This document shows, piece by piece, positions 37,330-49,191 of a DNA stretch of 64,000 nt. The notes beneath the pieces were generated by a model. It was not told where the DNA came from. It was given only the letters and a program-made list of their open reading frames with translations, and did not search any database. Each line of letters opens with the position of its first letter. Within the stretch, counting starts at the first letter, position 1. The DNA lies in contig CM048849.1 in NCBI GenBank assembly GCA_026545225.1, positions 28,530,336-28,594,335 of the forward strand. The letters run 5' to 3'. The position numbers and the translations under genes were made by a program. Source of the DNA: Cornus controversa (lineage: Eukaryota > Streptophyta > Magnoliopsida > Cornales > Cornaceae).

Positions 37330-39047
37330 AAGTAGTGATTTTATCGCACCTTTTATGGTAGCGGTTAGATTAAATTTAAAGATGAAGTTAGAAACTTACC
37401 TTTCTCTTTTCAAAAATTATAAAATCATTCTCTCTAATTTAATTTTTTTAAATTAATTATTAACATTGTTAAAGAAAGGTAATTACCAAAAAAAATTTTA
37501 AAATGTATTTCACATGTTCTAAAGTATATTTAAAACACTAAAAAAACTGAAATCATCAAACAAATGTATTTAAAATATTCTAAAATATATAAATGCTTTA
37601 TTAGTAAACTATTAAAAGTTTTTTTTTCTCCTTTTTGGATTGATCAATTTTAGTCTTAAGTCTTAATTTTAATATTACAAAGATGATAGATATTAGTGTA
37701 AACTCTAATAATAACAAAGATCGAAAGGAAAAAAAAAAAGCATCATGACGGACAGTAAATTTAGATGAATAAAATTCACATACGCAATTTTGAAGATTTT
37801 GATAAAAAAAAATAGAAAAAAGTAAAAAAGTTTAGAATTTAAATTATATTCACATTACAACTTTTTTAATTCTTCAATGAATTAGTAGTAAAACAAATAT
37901 TCTACGAGGCAATTTTAAGAATTATTTGTACTATTTACTTGAATATATACTAAAATATATGCTAAATAGTAGGAGTGGGATATATTGTTTACACATCTTA
38001 AATTTGTCTCGTAGATTATTTGTTTCACTACTAAATTCGTTGAAAATTTAAAAAATTGTAATGTGAATATAATTTAAATTCTAAAAATTTTACTTTTTTC
38101 TATTTTTTTATCAAGGTCTTTATAATTGCGTATGTGAATTTTATTCATCTAAATTTACTATCAAGCATGATGCTTTCTTTTTCTTTTTCCTAGATCTTTG
38201 TTATTATTAAAGTTGACACTAATATCTATCATCTTTGTTAATCTTAGGTTCCGTTTGGATAGACACGAGAGAAAATAAAGGAGATGATAACATTAGTTAT
38301 GAGAGAAAAGAAATGAGAAGAGAAGATATCAACAAACTCTATTCATGTTTGGATAAATAGGAGAGAAAAGAAAGGAAATGATAACATTCTTATTTGGATG
38401 AAATAGAGGAAAGAATGGATAATAACTAAATTACTATCATATCCTTTTATATATATGGGAAATGAGTGGAATAACAATTTTTCTTTCTAATTGTTGAGAG
38501 CAGTTTTAAAATTATGAAAATACTACTTAAACACTATCATTTTCCTCCTAATCCTTCCATTTTTGGGAGGATAGGATATGAGGGATCCCTCCTTATCCTT
38601 TCTTTTCTTTTGATGATGTGTATCCAAACACAACATGGTCTATCCTCTCATTTCTTTTCTCTCCTTATCCTTCCAAATCCCTCAATCCAAATGGAGCCTA
38701 TAGTTGAGACTTAAGACAAATCAATCAATCCAAAAAGGAGAAAAAAAACTTTTAATAATTTTCTAATGAAGCATTTATATATTTTAGAATATTTTAAATA
38801 CATTTGTTTGATGATTCCAGTTCCTTAGTGTTTTAAATATATTTTAGAACATTTTGAATGTTTTTTTTGGTAATTACCTTTGTTTAACAATGGTAAGGAT
38901 TAATTTTGAAAAATTAAAATAGAGAATGATTTTGTGATTTTTGAAAAGAGAAAGGTAGGTTTCGAACGTGGTCGTTAGATTTAATCTAACAGCTACTATA
39001 AAAGATGTGGATAAAATCTCTTGCTCACTGGTGAGTGATCACTACTC
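37330..39047. mobile_element. Foldback element with arms of about 590 bp
   Basis: The left arm (37330-37921) is the inverted match of the right arm (38008-39047). Outer ends are AGTAGTGAT on the left and ATCACTACT on the right. Inward matches include ATGGTAGCGGTTAGATTAAA with TTTAATCTAACAGCTACTAT, CTTTCTCTTTTCAAAAATTA with its complement, and CTACGAGGCAA with TTGTCTCGTAG near the loop. The spacer is about 86 bp. The right arm is longer because of a MITE at 38228-38700. No transposase and no clear target duplication. Confidence -1.
38228..38700. mobile_element. MITE inside the right arm of the foldback
   Basis: About 470 bp absent from the corresponding place in the left arm. Ends are GGTTCCGTTTGGAT and ATCCAAATGGAGCC, a 14-bp inverted repeat with two mismatches. 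The interior has GAGAGAAAA and TTCTTTTCTCTCC in inverted orientation. The flanks do not show a clear duplication, so no superfamily is assigned. Confidence -1.
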
Positions 39048-39832
39048 TATATACTATTATACTATCTATACTTATAATATTAAATGTTTAATTTACTTCT
39101 ATGAGAGTTATTTTTTTCTTAAGATAACAATAAATATTTGACTCAGGGGAATTCATTTTTCATTAATTTGATTTCCTCACCCTATCAACTAGCAATAGAC
39201 TCCTAATTCATCACTCTTATCAAACTCCTAATTATCTATATAACTAACTTTTCTTTTTTTTAAGATACAATTATTATTTATCAACTTCTATAGACTTCTA
39301 ATTAACTAAATTAATAATTTTTATTTTGACTCCTAAATACCTGTAGTTTTTCTTTTTCCTTTAAGATAACAATCCTACTTAAATACCACTGAAGGCGAAT
39401 TTATATATATGAAACCCTACTCTTTTTAAAACTTGTCTTTGAAAATGAGTACTAGATTGAAACACAAAGTCTTACTTTTATTAAACACAAATTCTTCTAT
39501 TTTATTTACGTAGGGTTTCTATACATTTTTATTTTTCGTGATATTATTTAATTAAAAAAATATAAGAGACAACAAAAAACTACTCTTTTTTAAACCCTTT
39601 TTGAAAATTAGTACTAAATTAAAACACAAACTTTTCTTTTTATTAAGCACAAACTCTTTTTTTTTATTTATGTATACTACTATCACATTTATGTAGGGTT
39701 TCTATATTGAAATACCCTAGCGATTTTAAGAGATTTAGTTTCTTTTTTAAGATGGAAAGCTCTTGTATATATACACTTCCTATATATAAATCAATTAGTG
39801 AAGATTATTTTTGCTATTCCAAATTTTCTTTA
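39048..39832 (+). other. AT-rich stretch, possible degraded copia LTR
   Basis: No coding frame. It lies directly upstream of a copia primer-binding site at 39836, so its last few hundred bases are probably a degraded 5' LTR. The left LTR end was not identified. Confidence -1.
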
Positions 39833-40367
39833 TTATGGTATCAGAGCATTAGGACTTTCTTCACAATTGCTCATGTTTTCCTTAATGGCAACGATTTCTT
39901 CAAGTTCCAATCAATCTCAACTATCAGCTTTTTCTTTAGAGTCACAACCAATTTTGCAAGAGTAATACAATCAAATTTTGGCTATTTTGCAATAAGGTAG
40001 ATCTGATCACTACACAAATTTAGTGGATTTAGCAAGTATTGCTCCCACTTTTCTTTTTCATAATTCTTGGATCATTGAGAGTGGGGCTACCAATCACATG
40101 TGTTTCTCACCACATATTTTTCAATCATTCACTAAAAATGCAGCGAAAGATAATGTATTTTTGGTTCACTCTTTCAAGTTCAATTTAATATTCGTTTCTC
40201 AAATAACAAAATCTCTTAATCATGCTCTTATATCTATTTCTATCTGTTACATTTTTCAGGACATGTCCTCGAGAAGAACTATTAGAATTTATGCAAGCTC
40301 ATCGGAAATCCCATTACGATGTTGTTATACGTCTTTTACTGTAGAGATCCAAAATTTATTTTATTAA
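39833..40367 (+). pseudogene. Ty1/copia remnant: primer-binding site and protease/GAG-pre-integrase scrap
   Basis: ATGGTATCAGAGCATTAG at about 39835 matches the initiator-methionine tRNA primer site used by most plant copia elements. The frame at 40023-40367 contains WIIESGATNHM (the copia protease active-site block, normally DSGATDHM), then SFKFNLIFVSQITKSLNHAL and a short GAG-pre-integrase-like tail. Gag and most of pol are missing, and an internal deletion joins the protease start to the later block. Confidence -1.
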
Positions 40368-41323
40368 TTATGGATATATTATGAAAAATATGTGTAAGTG
40401 TGTATAATTATGATATAATTAGTACACAATTTAATCTGGGTGTGGGCCCGGGACAAGTGGTGGACTTGGAATTGGGTTGGACTCTTTGAGAGGAAGTGTG
40501 TTAGTGGGTGATTATGTAGACTTTATTTAATTCTATGTATGAGTATACATTGATGGATGTGAGGTGAAGAATGGATATATAAAGTTATATGTATGCACAA
40601 ATGCGGATTATGAAGTGAAGATGATTCATTAACATGTATGATTTGTGAAATGCATGGAAATGGGTATTTTTATGGAGTTTTCATTTGAGTTTTGGCTAAG
40701 ATAAATGGTGTTTAGGCACTCAAATGATGTATAGTTTTATGTATGGAATCTTGATTATATGAATTTTTTTCTCTAAGTGCCTTGTCGACAAAACAGTGGG
40801 TATGTATTTTGAGCCTAGGACTTTGTTGACAACATAAAAGTTGAGTTTTAGGATACCCTTGTCGACAAAACAGTGGGTATGTGTTTTGAGCCCAGGACTT
40901 TGTTAACAACATAAAAGTTGGGTTTTAGGATACCCTTGTCAACAAAACAGTGGGTTTATATTTTGAACCTAGGATTATTTTGACAAGGTCAAGCTATTGT
41001 TGAAGGTGAAATGGTGTTGTCAACAAGGTGAAACATTATGTCGACAATAGGATAAATGTCGTCGATAATAGGAGTGATTATATCGACAACACCGTGGATG
41101 TTGTCAACAATGGGAGTGACCTTGTCCATAAGATGACACTTCAAAATTTCATAAATTATTCCTCTTAAGTCAAAACCTAGTGTAAGTAGTATTCAAATTG
41201 AAGCTCTCGAAATATTCTTTTTAATGCAATTAGTTTGATCAGAAAATTCATCTACAGTGGGAGTTATTGATCTTGAAGTGGGATGAAAAGTTCATCTTGT
41301 CGACAAGATGCTTTTCTAAGTAA

Positions 41324-41358
<35 letters not shown>

Positions 41359-41740
41359 ATAGCCGGAAGACTTAATTTATGTGTCTTCTCTTTCTTTCTA
41401 TCTACAAATGCTCTCTCTTTCTTTCTCTTCATTTTCCTACCAAAACATAAATTTCTCTCTAAGATCTACACCAATGGAAGAGAATTTTGGTGTTGTTGGG
41501 ACAGTTTTTTTCATCATCATTGTGTCTATGGTTCAAAAATTCTGATTTGGAGTTTTTGAGTTTTGGGTGAGCTTAGGGCTTAGACTTTTGAGGTAGGATT
41601 CTCTAACCATACATGTTACTAGTATCCCTCGTAACTTCTATGTATGTTTCGCATCTGATTATATGAGAAATGGTGACTTCTTTTTCAGGATGGGATTTCG
41701 ACGGACTTTTCATGGACCCTTTATGAAATATTCCTTAATT
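40368..41740 (+). repeat. LTR-like segment with reiterated TTGTCGACAA palindromes
   Basis: Contains about eleven exact or decayed copies of TTGTCGACAA. Three lie in a 77-bp tandem repeat (40781, 40858 and 40935), others at 41018-41110. A perfect 18-bp palindrome CATCTTGTCGACAAGATG lies at 41293-41310. Next come (GT)n and (GA)n at 41323-41360 and a pyrimidine-rich leader. The layout resembles the LTRs at 45 kb and 48 kb, but LTR ends and target duplications were not found. Confidence -1.
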
Positions 41741-41938
41741 TTCATGCATGAGTTGATCAATCTCACACATAAAGTATAAGGAATACTCACACTTGATAGC
41801 ATACAAGCACATAATACAAGGACAAAAGAAGAAGAATAATAAATGTTGAAAGAAAATTCTAACTGAGATAATAAATGACGAACGATACAACTTGAAAGTC
41901 CTGTAACTTAAGGACCCTTTAACCAAAAATAATAAAGA

Positions 41939-44071
41939 TAAAATACTTTAGAACATCATCCCAAAATAGTCCACATCCTTGGCATAATTTAGAAAATAAT
42001 TAAGTTCCTACACTGAAGTCTGGTAAGGACAAATGGCTGCCACACTCTACAAACTCTAACACTCTAACCTCAAGGTGGAAACGACCTGGAACCTGAAATA
42101 TCAATAAAGTGAATTAGACCCACAAGCAAGTTCCCTCTACTACCACTTAAGAGAAAACTGATAAATATACCCTCTCTATGAGGACAATGCTATTATATAT
42201 ATATATATAACATTTTCTCATTTAATCTCCTGTCCCAAAAATAGAACAAATCCACTCGTTGTACCAACCCATCCGTTATCACAATAAATGTAGAACAAGT
42301 TTTCTACGTTCAAACCAAAGGCAATCCTAACATGCTTGAACACATACTAAGTAATCACCTTATTGGGCACTAGGCAATCCTAACATACCTTCATCCGTAT
42401 TTACAAATACCTTCTTAGGTATTAGGCAATCTTAACATGCCTCCACATATATGTATATCAAATACCTTATTAGGTATTAGGCAATCCTCACATGCCTTCC
42501 CATATTCTCTTTTAAAAAAACAACATATTTAAAAGCATGATTGATAATATAATGAAAATACAACAATATCCACATAGATAAATCAGTAAAATAAAACAAC
42601 CAACACAGAACTGTTCTTTTACTATGTTCGCAACGTCATTCACTTTGTAAACACTATTACTATACAAAGCAATAAATAAATAAAACATATATATTCAACT
42701 GCATATATATATATATGATCGCCAAAAAGAACTAAAAAAAATATACAAAACATCTAAACCTTAGAAACCTACTTTGTTTGTGCTAACTATACAACTAGCA
42801 TAACTAACTCTAGCTCAAACCTATGATTCCATGCATATTCTACCCTAAAAAGACTAATGTGATTTTTCAAAAATTTTCTAGCATTTGTCGGTATTTTAAA
42901 GTATTTTTCCTATTTTTCTACCTTTAAAATGTTTTAAAAATGTAAAAAAAATACTTTTATTTACCAGACTGGGCCGGCTAGGCGAGTGGGACCAGACATC
43001 ATTTTTTTTTATCCCGGTTAACCACTGGAACAATGCCCACACGCCGACAGCGCGGGTGAGCTTCGCGATGCACTGTTCATCTTCTTCCTTCAGCGTACAC
43101 AACCTGTAAACACCCGCAGCGCGCATAGCCTGTAACCGTCCACTTTCCTGGCTTTTTCCGGCCACCATATCACCTCAAATCAACCCAAATTTTATATATA
43201 TCAACTACCCTTTTGGATCAATTTCATTTTGGTATACAAATCTCCACCAAAAACATTTTAAATTGAAAATCCCCAATTCTAAATTTCTAGGGTTCTTACT
43301 CTAAAACTCCGTATTTCATCCAATTTCACAACCAATCACACCCCAAAGATCAAGGATTATTTGAAAAGGTCAAACTAACACATTAATCAGATTAGATTCC
43401 TAAGAAATCGCTCCTTCTCTTCCTCATCTTTTGCGTCTACTGTTCTCTCCCTATTTGTGTGTGAAAGCGACTAAACCCCTTTTTTTCTTTTTTTAAAACC
43501 CTAGGATTGCCAATAAAATACTAAAATAAATAAAAGAGAAATGATATACATATATATATATATATATATAGCCCAACACCTAAACAATTATAACACAATA
43601 TGTATAGCGATGATCCAACCTAAACTCCTTAAGCCCAACCTGAAAATAGAAATAAAAAGAAATACATACAATAACTCGATCCAACCTAAAAAAAAAACAT
43701 AAAATAAAATAACAAAGAAATCTAAAATAAAATAAAATTCAACCCTCCACCGATCCAAACATTCCCCGGCAACCTCCCACCTATTTATTCGTGTATTTAT
43801 AAATATATGAACATCATATATTCATATGTCATACATCTACACACACACACACATATATATAATAACTATCGCATAAGACATAATTTTACCCACATAAATT
43901 TTCTTATAAAAATATAAAATGCATTTAATAGAGATCCATTTAATAGAAATTTGCACACTTATTTAAAACAACCAATAAAATGAACTTAAAGCATTTAAAC
44001 ACTCACAAACAAAACAATCCAAGCAAATGAAAGACCCAAATTAAATAACCTCAAAATTATAGGGTATTACA
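41939..44071 (-). mobile_element. Gypsy-family LTR on the minus strand
   Basis: Read on the minus strand it starts TGTAATACCCTATAATTTTG at 44071, matching the start of the LTR at 50954. It later shares TTGATATTTCAGGT(T/C)CCAGG and arrays of AGGATTGCC with AATACCTAATAAGGTAT. The far end near 41939 (TAAAATAC) also fits. No coding sequence or primer site adjoins, so a solo LTR is likely. It is diverged from the 50.9-kb element and no target duplication was seen. Confidence -1.
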
Positions 44072-44503
44072 CTTTCTACTCTACTGTAATTGGAGTCTTA
44101 CATTGAGTACTAATGTGGAGGGGTCCAAGCCAGCCAATTCCCCTGTCGCTGTTATCATTGTTAAGTTTGGGTGAATATGTATGGTTCAATAAGAGTTATG
44201 GTTTTAATACTTTGTTATGTATACAAGGTGTTGGAAGAAATGTTTTAGGAAGATAAATTTTAGAAATTGGTGGAATTTTTACATCACTTGACTTTATTAA
44301 ATCATTCTTACCTTACCTTGGCTTACTAAACTTTTTTTTTAGAGAAATTGGAATTTCAATTACATGTGGAATTGTCTATTTTTGAGTCTTCATGAGAAAT
44401 ATTTTGAAATGGAAAATTAGGGTGTTTTGTTAAGGGCTTACGTGAATTTGATGTCTTGAGATTTAATTTTTGAATTGGTTTAGTATTATTATCATTTATG
44501 GGT

Positions 44504-44670
44504 AAGCAACAAAACTTACATATGATTTTTATAGACTTAGAAAAAGCGTATGAAAGAGATATAATTTGTTGGGTCCTATAATGAAAACAAGTCTTCTTAG
44601 AAATTATAAAAAGTATCCAAGATATGTATATGAATACGAAGGCTAAAGTCCGTACCATATGTGGTGTGTG
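44504..44670 (+). pseudogene. LINE reverse transcriptase fragment
   Basis: In one frame the sequence reads LHMIFIDLEKAYER, followed by a decayed stretch and IKSIQDMYMNTKAKVRT. This is the FxDLEKAYDR and IQDMYxxAKTxVRT core of plant LINE reverse transcriptases. Two adjacent stops break it. No zf-RVT or endonuclease part lies nearby. Confidence -1.
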
Positions 44671-44699
44671 ACGTATATTTTTGTAATTGACAATCTTCG

Positions 44700-46031
44700 G
44701 TGTCAAAACTAAACATGATCGAGTTGTAATCTTTGATTTATATATTCTTGTCATTGATCATGTAATTGAAGTCTCAGAGTGAGCATGAATTTCTACACCA
44801 ACCAAGCAAATGTTCTTCAAAGGGATGAAACTTAAATCTTCGGAAGAAGGCATCAATGGTCTGAACAAAGATTTGATCGATTGAGTTTTTTGGATGATTT
44901 CAATTGCATGAGGACATCGTTGATCAAGTATAAAAGTCACGTAGTCCAGGTAAAGTGGTGAGAACACATATATTTTAAATCGGGAAATTTCAACCTTGAA
45001 AAGAAGGGTTTGTAAGCAATTTTTGAAAGTTTTCAAGGTTGGACTGGTCCAGCTCAAACCCTGGACCGGTCTAAAAGGTCTCAGGAGTTAAATTCCTACA
45101 GTCAGAAGCCTGGACCGGTCCAAGGAATAGGCTAGACTAGTCCAAGCCCTCTAGTGGCAAAAATTAGCTCTGTAGCACTCCTGTTTTGACCAGTTGTGAA
45201 CTCTAAAATTTCTTTAAACTTTGGAACTTGTTTCCTATTGATTTTTAACTTATTTTTCAAGAAAAATTAGGCTATCTCTATAAAAATCTCATATTATTTC
45301 TCTTTCATGGTGCTTTCACAAATCTTTCAATATGCATCAAACTGAGAATTTTTAGAGAGAGAAAGCATTGAGATATTTTTCTAGCAAATAATTTTTTCTC
45401 TAATTCTTTGTTTATATTTTTAAGAGCACACACATATTCACTAGGTGATTTAGGGTGTCTATCTTTGCTTGATCAATTGTTTGAATACTGCTTCAAAGAT
45501 TTCTTCTTAATTAAGTTACTGGATTGTTTGGTTTCTTCTACAACTATTCATTAGTGAGGAAGGAGAAAAAGATTGTGCTACAAAGGAGATAGAATATTTG
45601 CTGAGTATTCGTGTTCTTTTAGTTACCCTTCTGCAAGGATTTTGACGTTAGCCAAGAATATGCAATAATTAGATGAGGGAGTCAAAATAGTAAGCCTGAA
45701 GTGTTTCACATCAAGTTCTTATCAGAGTGGAGTGAGTATGAGTCTGGGACAAAGTCTGTTGTACTTTTATTTGACGATAGTGGATTTGGTTCTCTGGGGC
45801 TACAAGCATTAACCGTGGTTTTTTTTCTATCTGGGTTTTTCATGTATATTTGGTGCATTCGTTTATATTACTGCACTTTATTTTATTTACTTGCTTTATG
45901 GGATTACTTAGATTTTAATTTGACTTGAAATTGGATAATCTGAAAGATTAAGCAAAAAGTGAGTAAACGTAATCACCCACTCTAGGTTTTAAATCTAACT
46001 TTCACAATCGCTTCCACACCGCGCAACTCAC
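44700..46031 (+). mobile_element. Probable 5' LTR of the outer copia element
   Basis: Noncoding segment ending just before a decayed primer-binding site (ATCAGTATCATAGC at 46032) and a gag start. It holds repeated palindromes of the TGGACCGGTCCA type (exact at 45111-45122; decayed at about 45041, 45061 and 45133) and a leader-like part after 45,350. The left boundary is uncertain. Confidence -1.
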
Positions 46032-46123
46032 AATCAGTATCATAGCAATGTTCTCTAATTTGTCAGTAGTTCCTTGCGAAGTAATTTTTAAAATTAAAAA
46101 TTATTTTTGTTTTCATAATTCAT

Positions 46124-46152
46124 ATGGAATCTAGTATGAAAGAGGGTGGATC
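46124..46152 (+). pseudogene. Copia gag, first codons (interrupted)
   Basis: ATG GAA TCT AGT ATG AAA GAG GGT GGA TC: ten codons that stop at the 5' edge of the solo LTR. They resume in frame at 49192 once one copy of the target duplication is removed. Confidence -1.
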
Positions 46153-47312
46153 TGTAGAGACCGGATCCAATTTTGACTGATTTCCTTTTTATTCATCATT
46201 TTTGTCATAAATGAATTTTAAATTATTTTTTGCATGTTTTAAATGTGAAAAATATGTTTTGGAACGTGTTTAGAGGTTCGAAAAATTCTTTGGAACATTT
46301 GGCAAAATTTGAGATTTTCGGATCGACAGGTCTCGGGATACGGGTTTGATGGGCCTGGGAATTCAAAATTTTTTTGAGAAAAATTTATTTTTTGTTTTAG
46401 AATATTGAAATGTTTTAAGAAGTATGAAAGTGATTTCGGAGCCGTAGTTGCTTTCGAAATCAAAAACGAAGCCTAAGAGGTATGTTAAATAACTTGGGGG
46501 TAAAATAATTATTTTGCACTTAGTGTATTGTAAATGCACATATGTGTATATTGCTGGACAGAATTAGAGAGAGAGGAAGTCGGCCATTGTTGTTTCTCTT
46601 TAAGCTCTTCATCCTCTTCCTTCATTTTGAGAGCCTTAGAGAGATATTTGGGGCTTGCTCTAAGAGAGAAAGTTGTTCTTCTCTTTTTCCTCTTCAAGTT
46701 GGTGGGTTTAAGCTCACTATTTGGAGACCTTCAAAATTTGGGTGAAGTTGAAGTTTGAATTCGGGTCTTGTTGAAGAAGGAAGAGTTGTTCTCCTTGTCC
46801 CGATCTACAATCTTTCGAAAAGAATGTGCAATCTGGTGGAGTTTGAAGTTGGTGATTTCTAGGGTTTGCTAGGAAAAGCTTCAATCTTGAGGTAAGGGTG
46901 TTTCTTCCTTCTTATTTATCAATTCTTAGGGTTTTGGTGAGTTTAGAAATAGCTGAGTTGAGTTTGGCATGTATGGGAGAGTGATAGGGTTGTGTACTAT
47001 ACTCTTCTCTTCCTTATGATTTATACATGTTATGTTACTCATATCGTGGTATATGATGAATGTGTAATTATACATGTTGAATGCATGATAATGTGATTAT
47101 GTTGTGAAACATGGTGAATTATATGCGTATATGAAATGTATGCACGACTTTGAACATATATGTGATTATATGTGGTGTATGAGGGTATAATGCATTCTAG
47201 AAATCATATGTAGCAAGAATGTGCATTGAAGAGTATGAAAATTTATGTTATGTGTTATTTGTATCTAATGTGCATGTATGTGTATATATATATATCGGAG
47301 GATTGTCCAAGT

Positions 47313-47582
47313 GAGCCGTGCATGGGGGTTGTCCAACCATGTCATGGAAGTGGTATAATTATCCACTAAGGTGTGACCGTTGGAGTTGCCCAATCATACC
47401 AAGGCTAATGCCTAGAATTCAAAGTTGTCCAAAATCTTGTGATTATCGGAGTTGTCCACTCACAATGGCACAACCAATAGATTGCCGAAATTGTATGATA
47501 CTTTGGAGTTGTCCAAATTATACGGGTGTTGTCGGAGTTGTCCAACACCACATGAGTGTCGGAGTTGACCAATCATGTCTAT
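47313..47582 (+). repeat. Array of hairpins around a conserved GGAGTTGTCC core
   Basis: About nine units spaced near 27 bp. Stems: CATGG/CCATG (47321-47325, 47337-47341), GGTGTGA/TCATACC (47370-47376, 47394-47400), TTGTGA/TCACAA (47437-47442, 47460-47465), GTATGAT/ATTATAC (47493-47499, 47517-47523), GGTGTTG/CAACACC (47525-47531, 47543-47549) and ACATGA/TCATGT (47550-47555, 47573-47578). Four loops are exactly 17 nt, and all six hold the core (G)GGAGTTG(T/C/A)CC or a close form (GGGTTGTCC in the first). Units without the core also pair (AGTGG/CCACT at 47349-47367). Confidence -1.
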
Positions 47583-48221
47583 GTATCGGATTATGACCGA
47601 AGAAGATGTAAATATCTTGATACTTATGTGTTTTAACTGTTAAGCATGATGAATGGATTAAATGTACACTTATTGAATTATATTTGGTTTGGTTTGACAT
47701 GAAAACTTAATATATGTCATGTAGTGTAGCGACATCATGGTTGCATATCATGTAGGTCAGTGTCGGGTCGATGCCTAGGTGGGTTGGGGCATTCTTACTG
47801 AGCTCGTCATTTTGCTCACCTCTGTTCCCCCAAACATTTTTACAGATAAGGCACCGGTGATGGACGGGAATTGAATACCCAAGTGGAGTTCTTTGTGGCT
47901 TTTTGGTGTTATTTTTGGACATTGGTTATATTGTTATAAATGCCGACTTGTGGCATGTTGATTTTGTTAAAATTGTAGTTATAGTTGAACTACTTGTAAT
48001 TTTGGATATGTATTTATGTAACTCATATGATGACTATGAATTTGGAAAATTATATGAATGACATGCGAGATTTGGATCAAATGCATGAAATGTATGACTT
48101 ATAGTATTTCATTTATGTCTCAATGTTGTATGAGTAGAATTGAGGATTGGCAATGTATTTAGATGTGAATTTGTGTAGATTGTGATCACTTGAGGGTTAT
48201 GTAAGGATTGCAGGTTGAGTA

Positions 48222-48412
48222 ATTACGATGCATCGTAATCGCCATTACAATGTATCGTAATTCGGCGATGCATCGAAATCTCTATAGTGAAGTATCATAA
48301 TAATGTTGAGGAATTGGGTTGAAAAGCAAAGTATTTTGCATGATATTACTATACATCTACAATGTATCATAAATTACGATGCATCATAATCATCATTACG
48401 ATGGATCGTAAT
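48222..48412 (+). repeat. Reiterated ATTACGATGCATCGTAAT palindromes
   Basis: A perfect 18-bp palindrome at 48222-48239 is followed by about six decayed copies: ATTACAATGTATCGTAAT, GCGATGCATCGAAAT, ACAATGTATCATAAAT, ATTACGATGCATCATAAT and ATTACGATGGATCGTAAT among them. All lie within the solo LTR. Confidence -1.
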
Positions 48413-48487
48413 CTATGGGAAGGTTCGATAATTGGGATGTGTTTGGACATATATGTGAGGTTAAGTGTAAGTTTCAATGGGATTAGT

Positions 48488-49021
48488 TAGGGATGGCAAC
48501 GGGGCAGGGCGGGACGGGTTTTGCCTTCCCCATAACCGAAACCGTTTAACTTTCCCCGCCCCGCAACTGTGTATAAACGGGGCGGGTTTTGACTTCCCCA
48601 TTCCCATAACTGTTTAACTTTCCCCGCCCCGCCCCGTTTATACATTTTTCTTTTTTAATGCAAAATTTTTTATAATAATAAATCATATTTTGATACATAA
48701 ATACCAAAAATACACATTTAGATACTTGCAACATAATGGATAATATTGAGTCATCCATTACTGATATAATAAACTTGTATGATATATATAATATTAATAT
48801 TTTCTCTATATATTATATATATAAGTATAAATATATATATACTTAAACGGGGCGGGTACCCGTTGGGGTAGGGTCTTACCCCCGTCCCTGCCCTATTTAG
48901 ACGCGGGTTATTTTCTCTAACCCCATCCCCACCCTGTTTCCTTAAACGATTCCGTAAACGGGTTTTAAACGGGACGGAGCTGGGCGGGTACCCGACGGGA
49001 CGGGGCAAATTGCCATCCCTA
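48488..49021. mobile_element. 534-bp hAT MITE inside the solo LTR
   Basis: Perfect 8-bp target duplication GGATTAGT (48480-48487 and 49022-49029) and a perfect 12-bp terminal inverted repeat TAGGGATGGCAA/TTGCCATCCCTA. The ends are very GC-rich (CCCGCCCCG, GGGCGGGTACCCG) around an AT-rich centre. No transposase frame. It is the innermost layer of the nest. Confidence -1.
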
Positions 49022-49191
49022 GGATTAGTTTATGTTGAGTTGTACATATATATGTGTATGTATGTAATTAAGCTTCCGCAGTAATTAAAGGTTAAGATGG
49101 TTCATTAGGGCTTAATGGACAGGTTCACTCTCAAGATTCGAGTTCGGAGCCGAAGTCTCCGGTGACTCAAAAATCGGGGCATGACAAGATC

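Larger units (their letters stand above)
46153..49186 (+). mobile_element. Solo LTR inserted in copia gag
   Basis: Begins TGTAGAGACCGGATCC and ends CGGGGCATGACA (TG..CA). Flanks GGATC (46148-46152) and AGATC (49187-49191) are a 5-bp target duplication with one change. The gag frame resumes exactly across the junction, which sets both ends. No internal region, primer site or second LTR belongs to it. Without its 534-bp hAT passenger and duplicated site it would be about 2.5 kb. It contains a GA-rich leader near 46.56 kb, a hairpin array at 47.3-47.6 kb and a palindrome array at 48.2-48.4 kb. It is probably gypsy, by length and ends. Confidence -1.

Noticed and set aside
44758..45057. 99-codon minus-strand frame
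   Set aside because: Falls in the probable copia LTR with the GGACCGGTCC palindromes; no family match.
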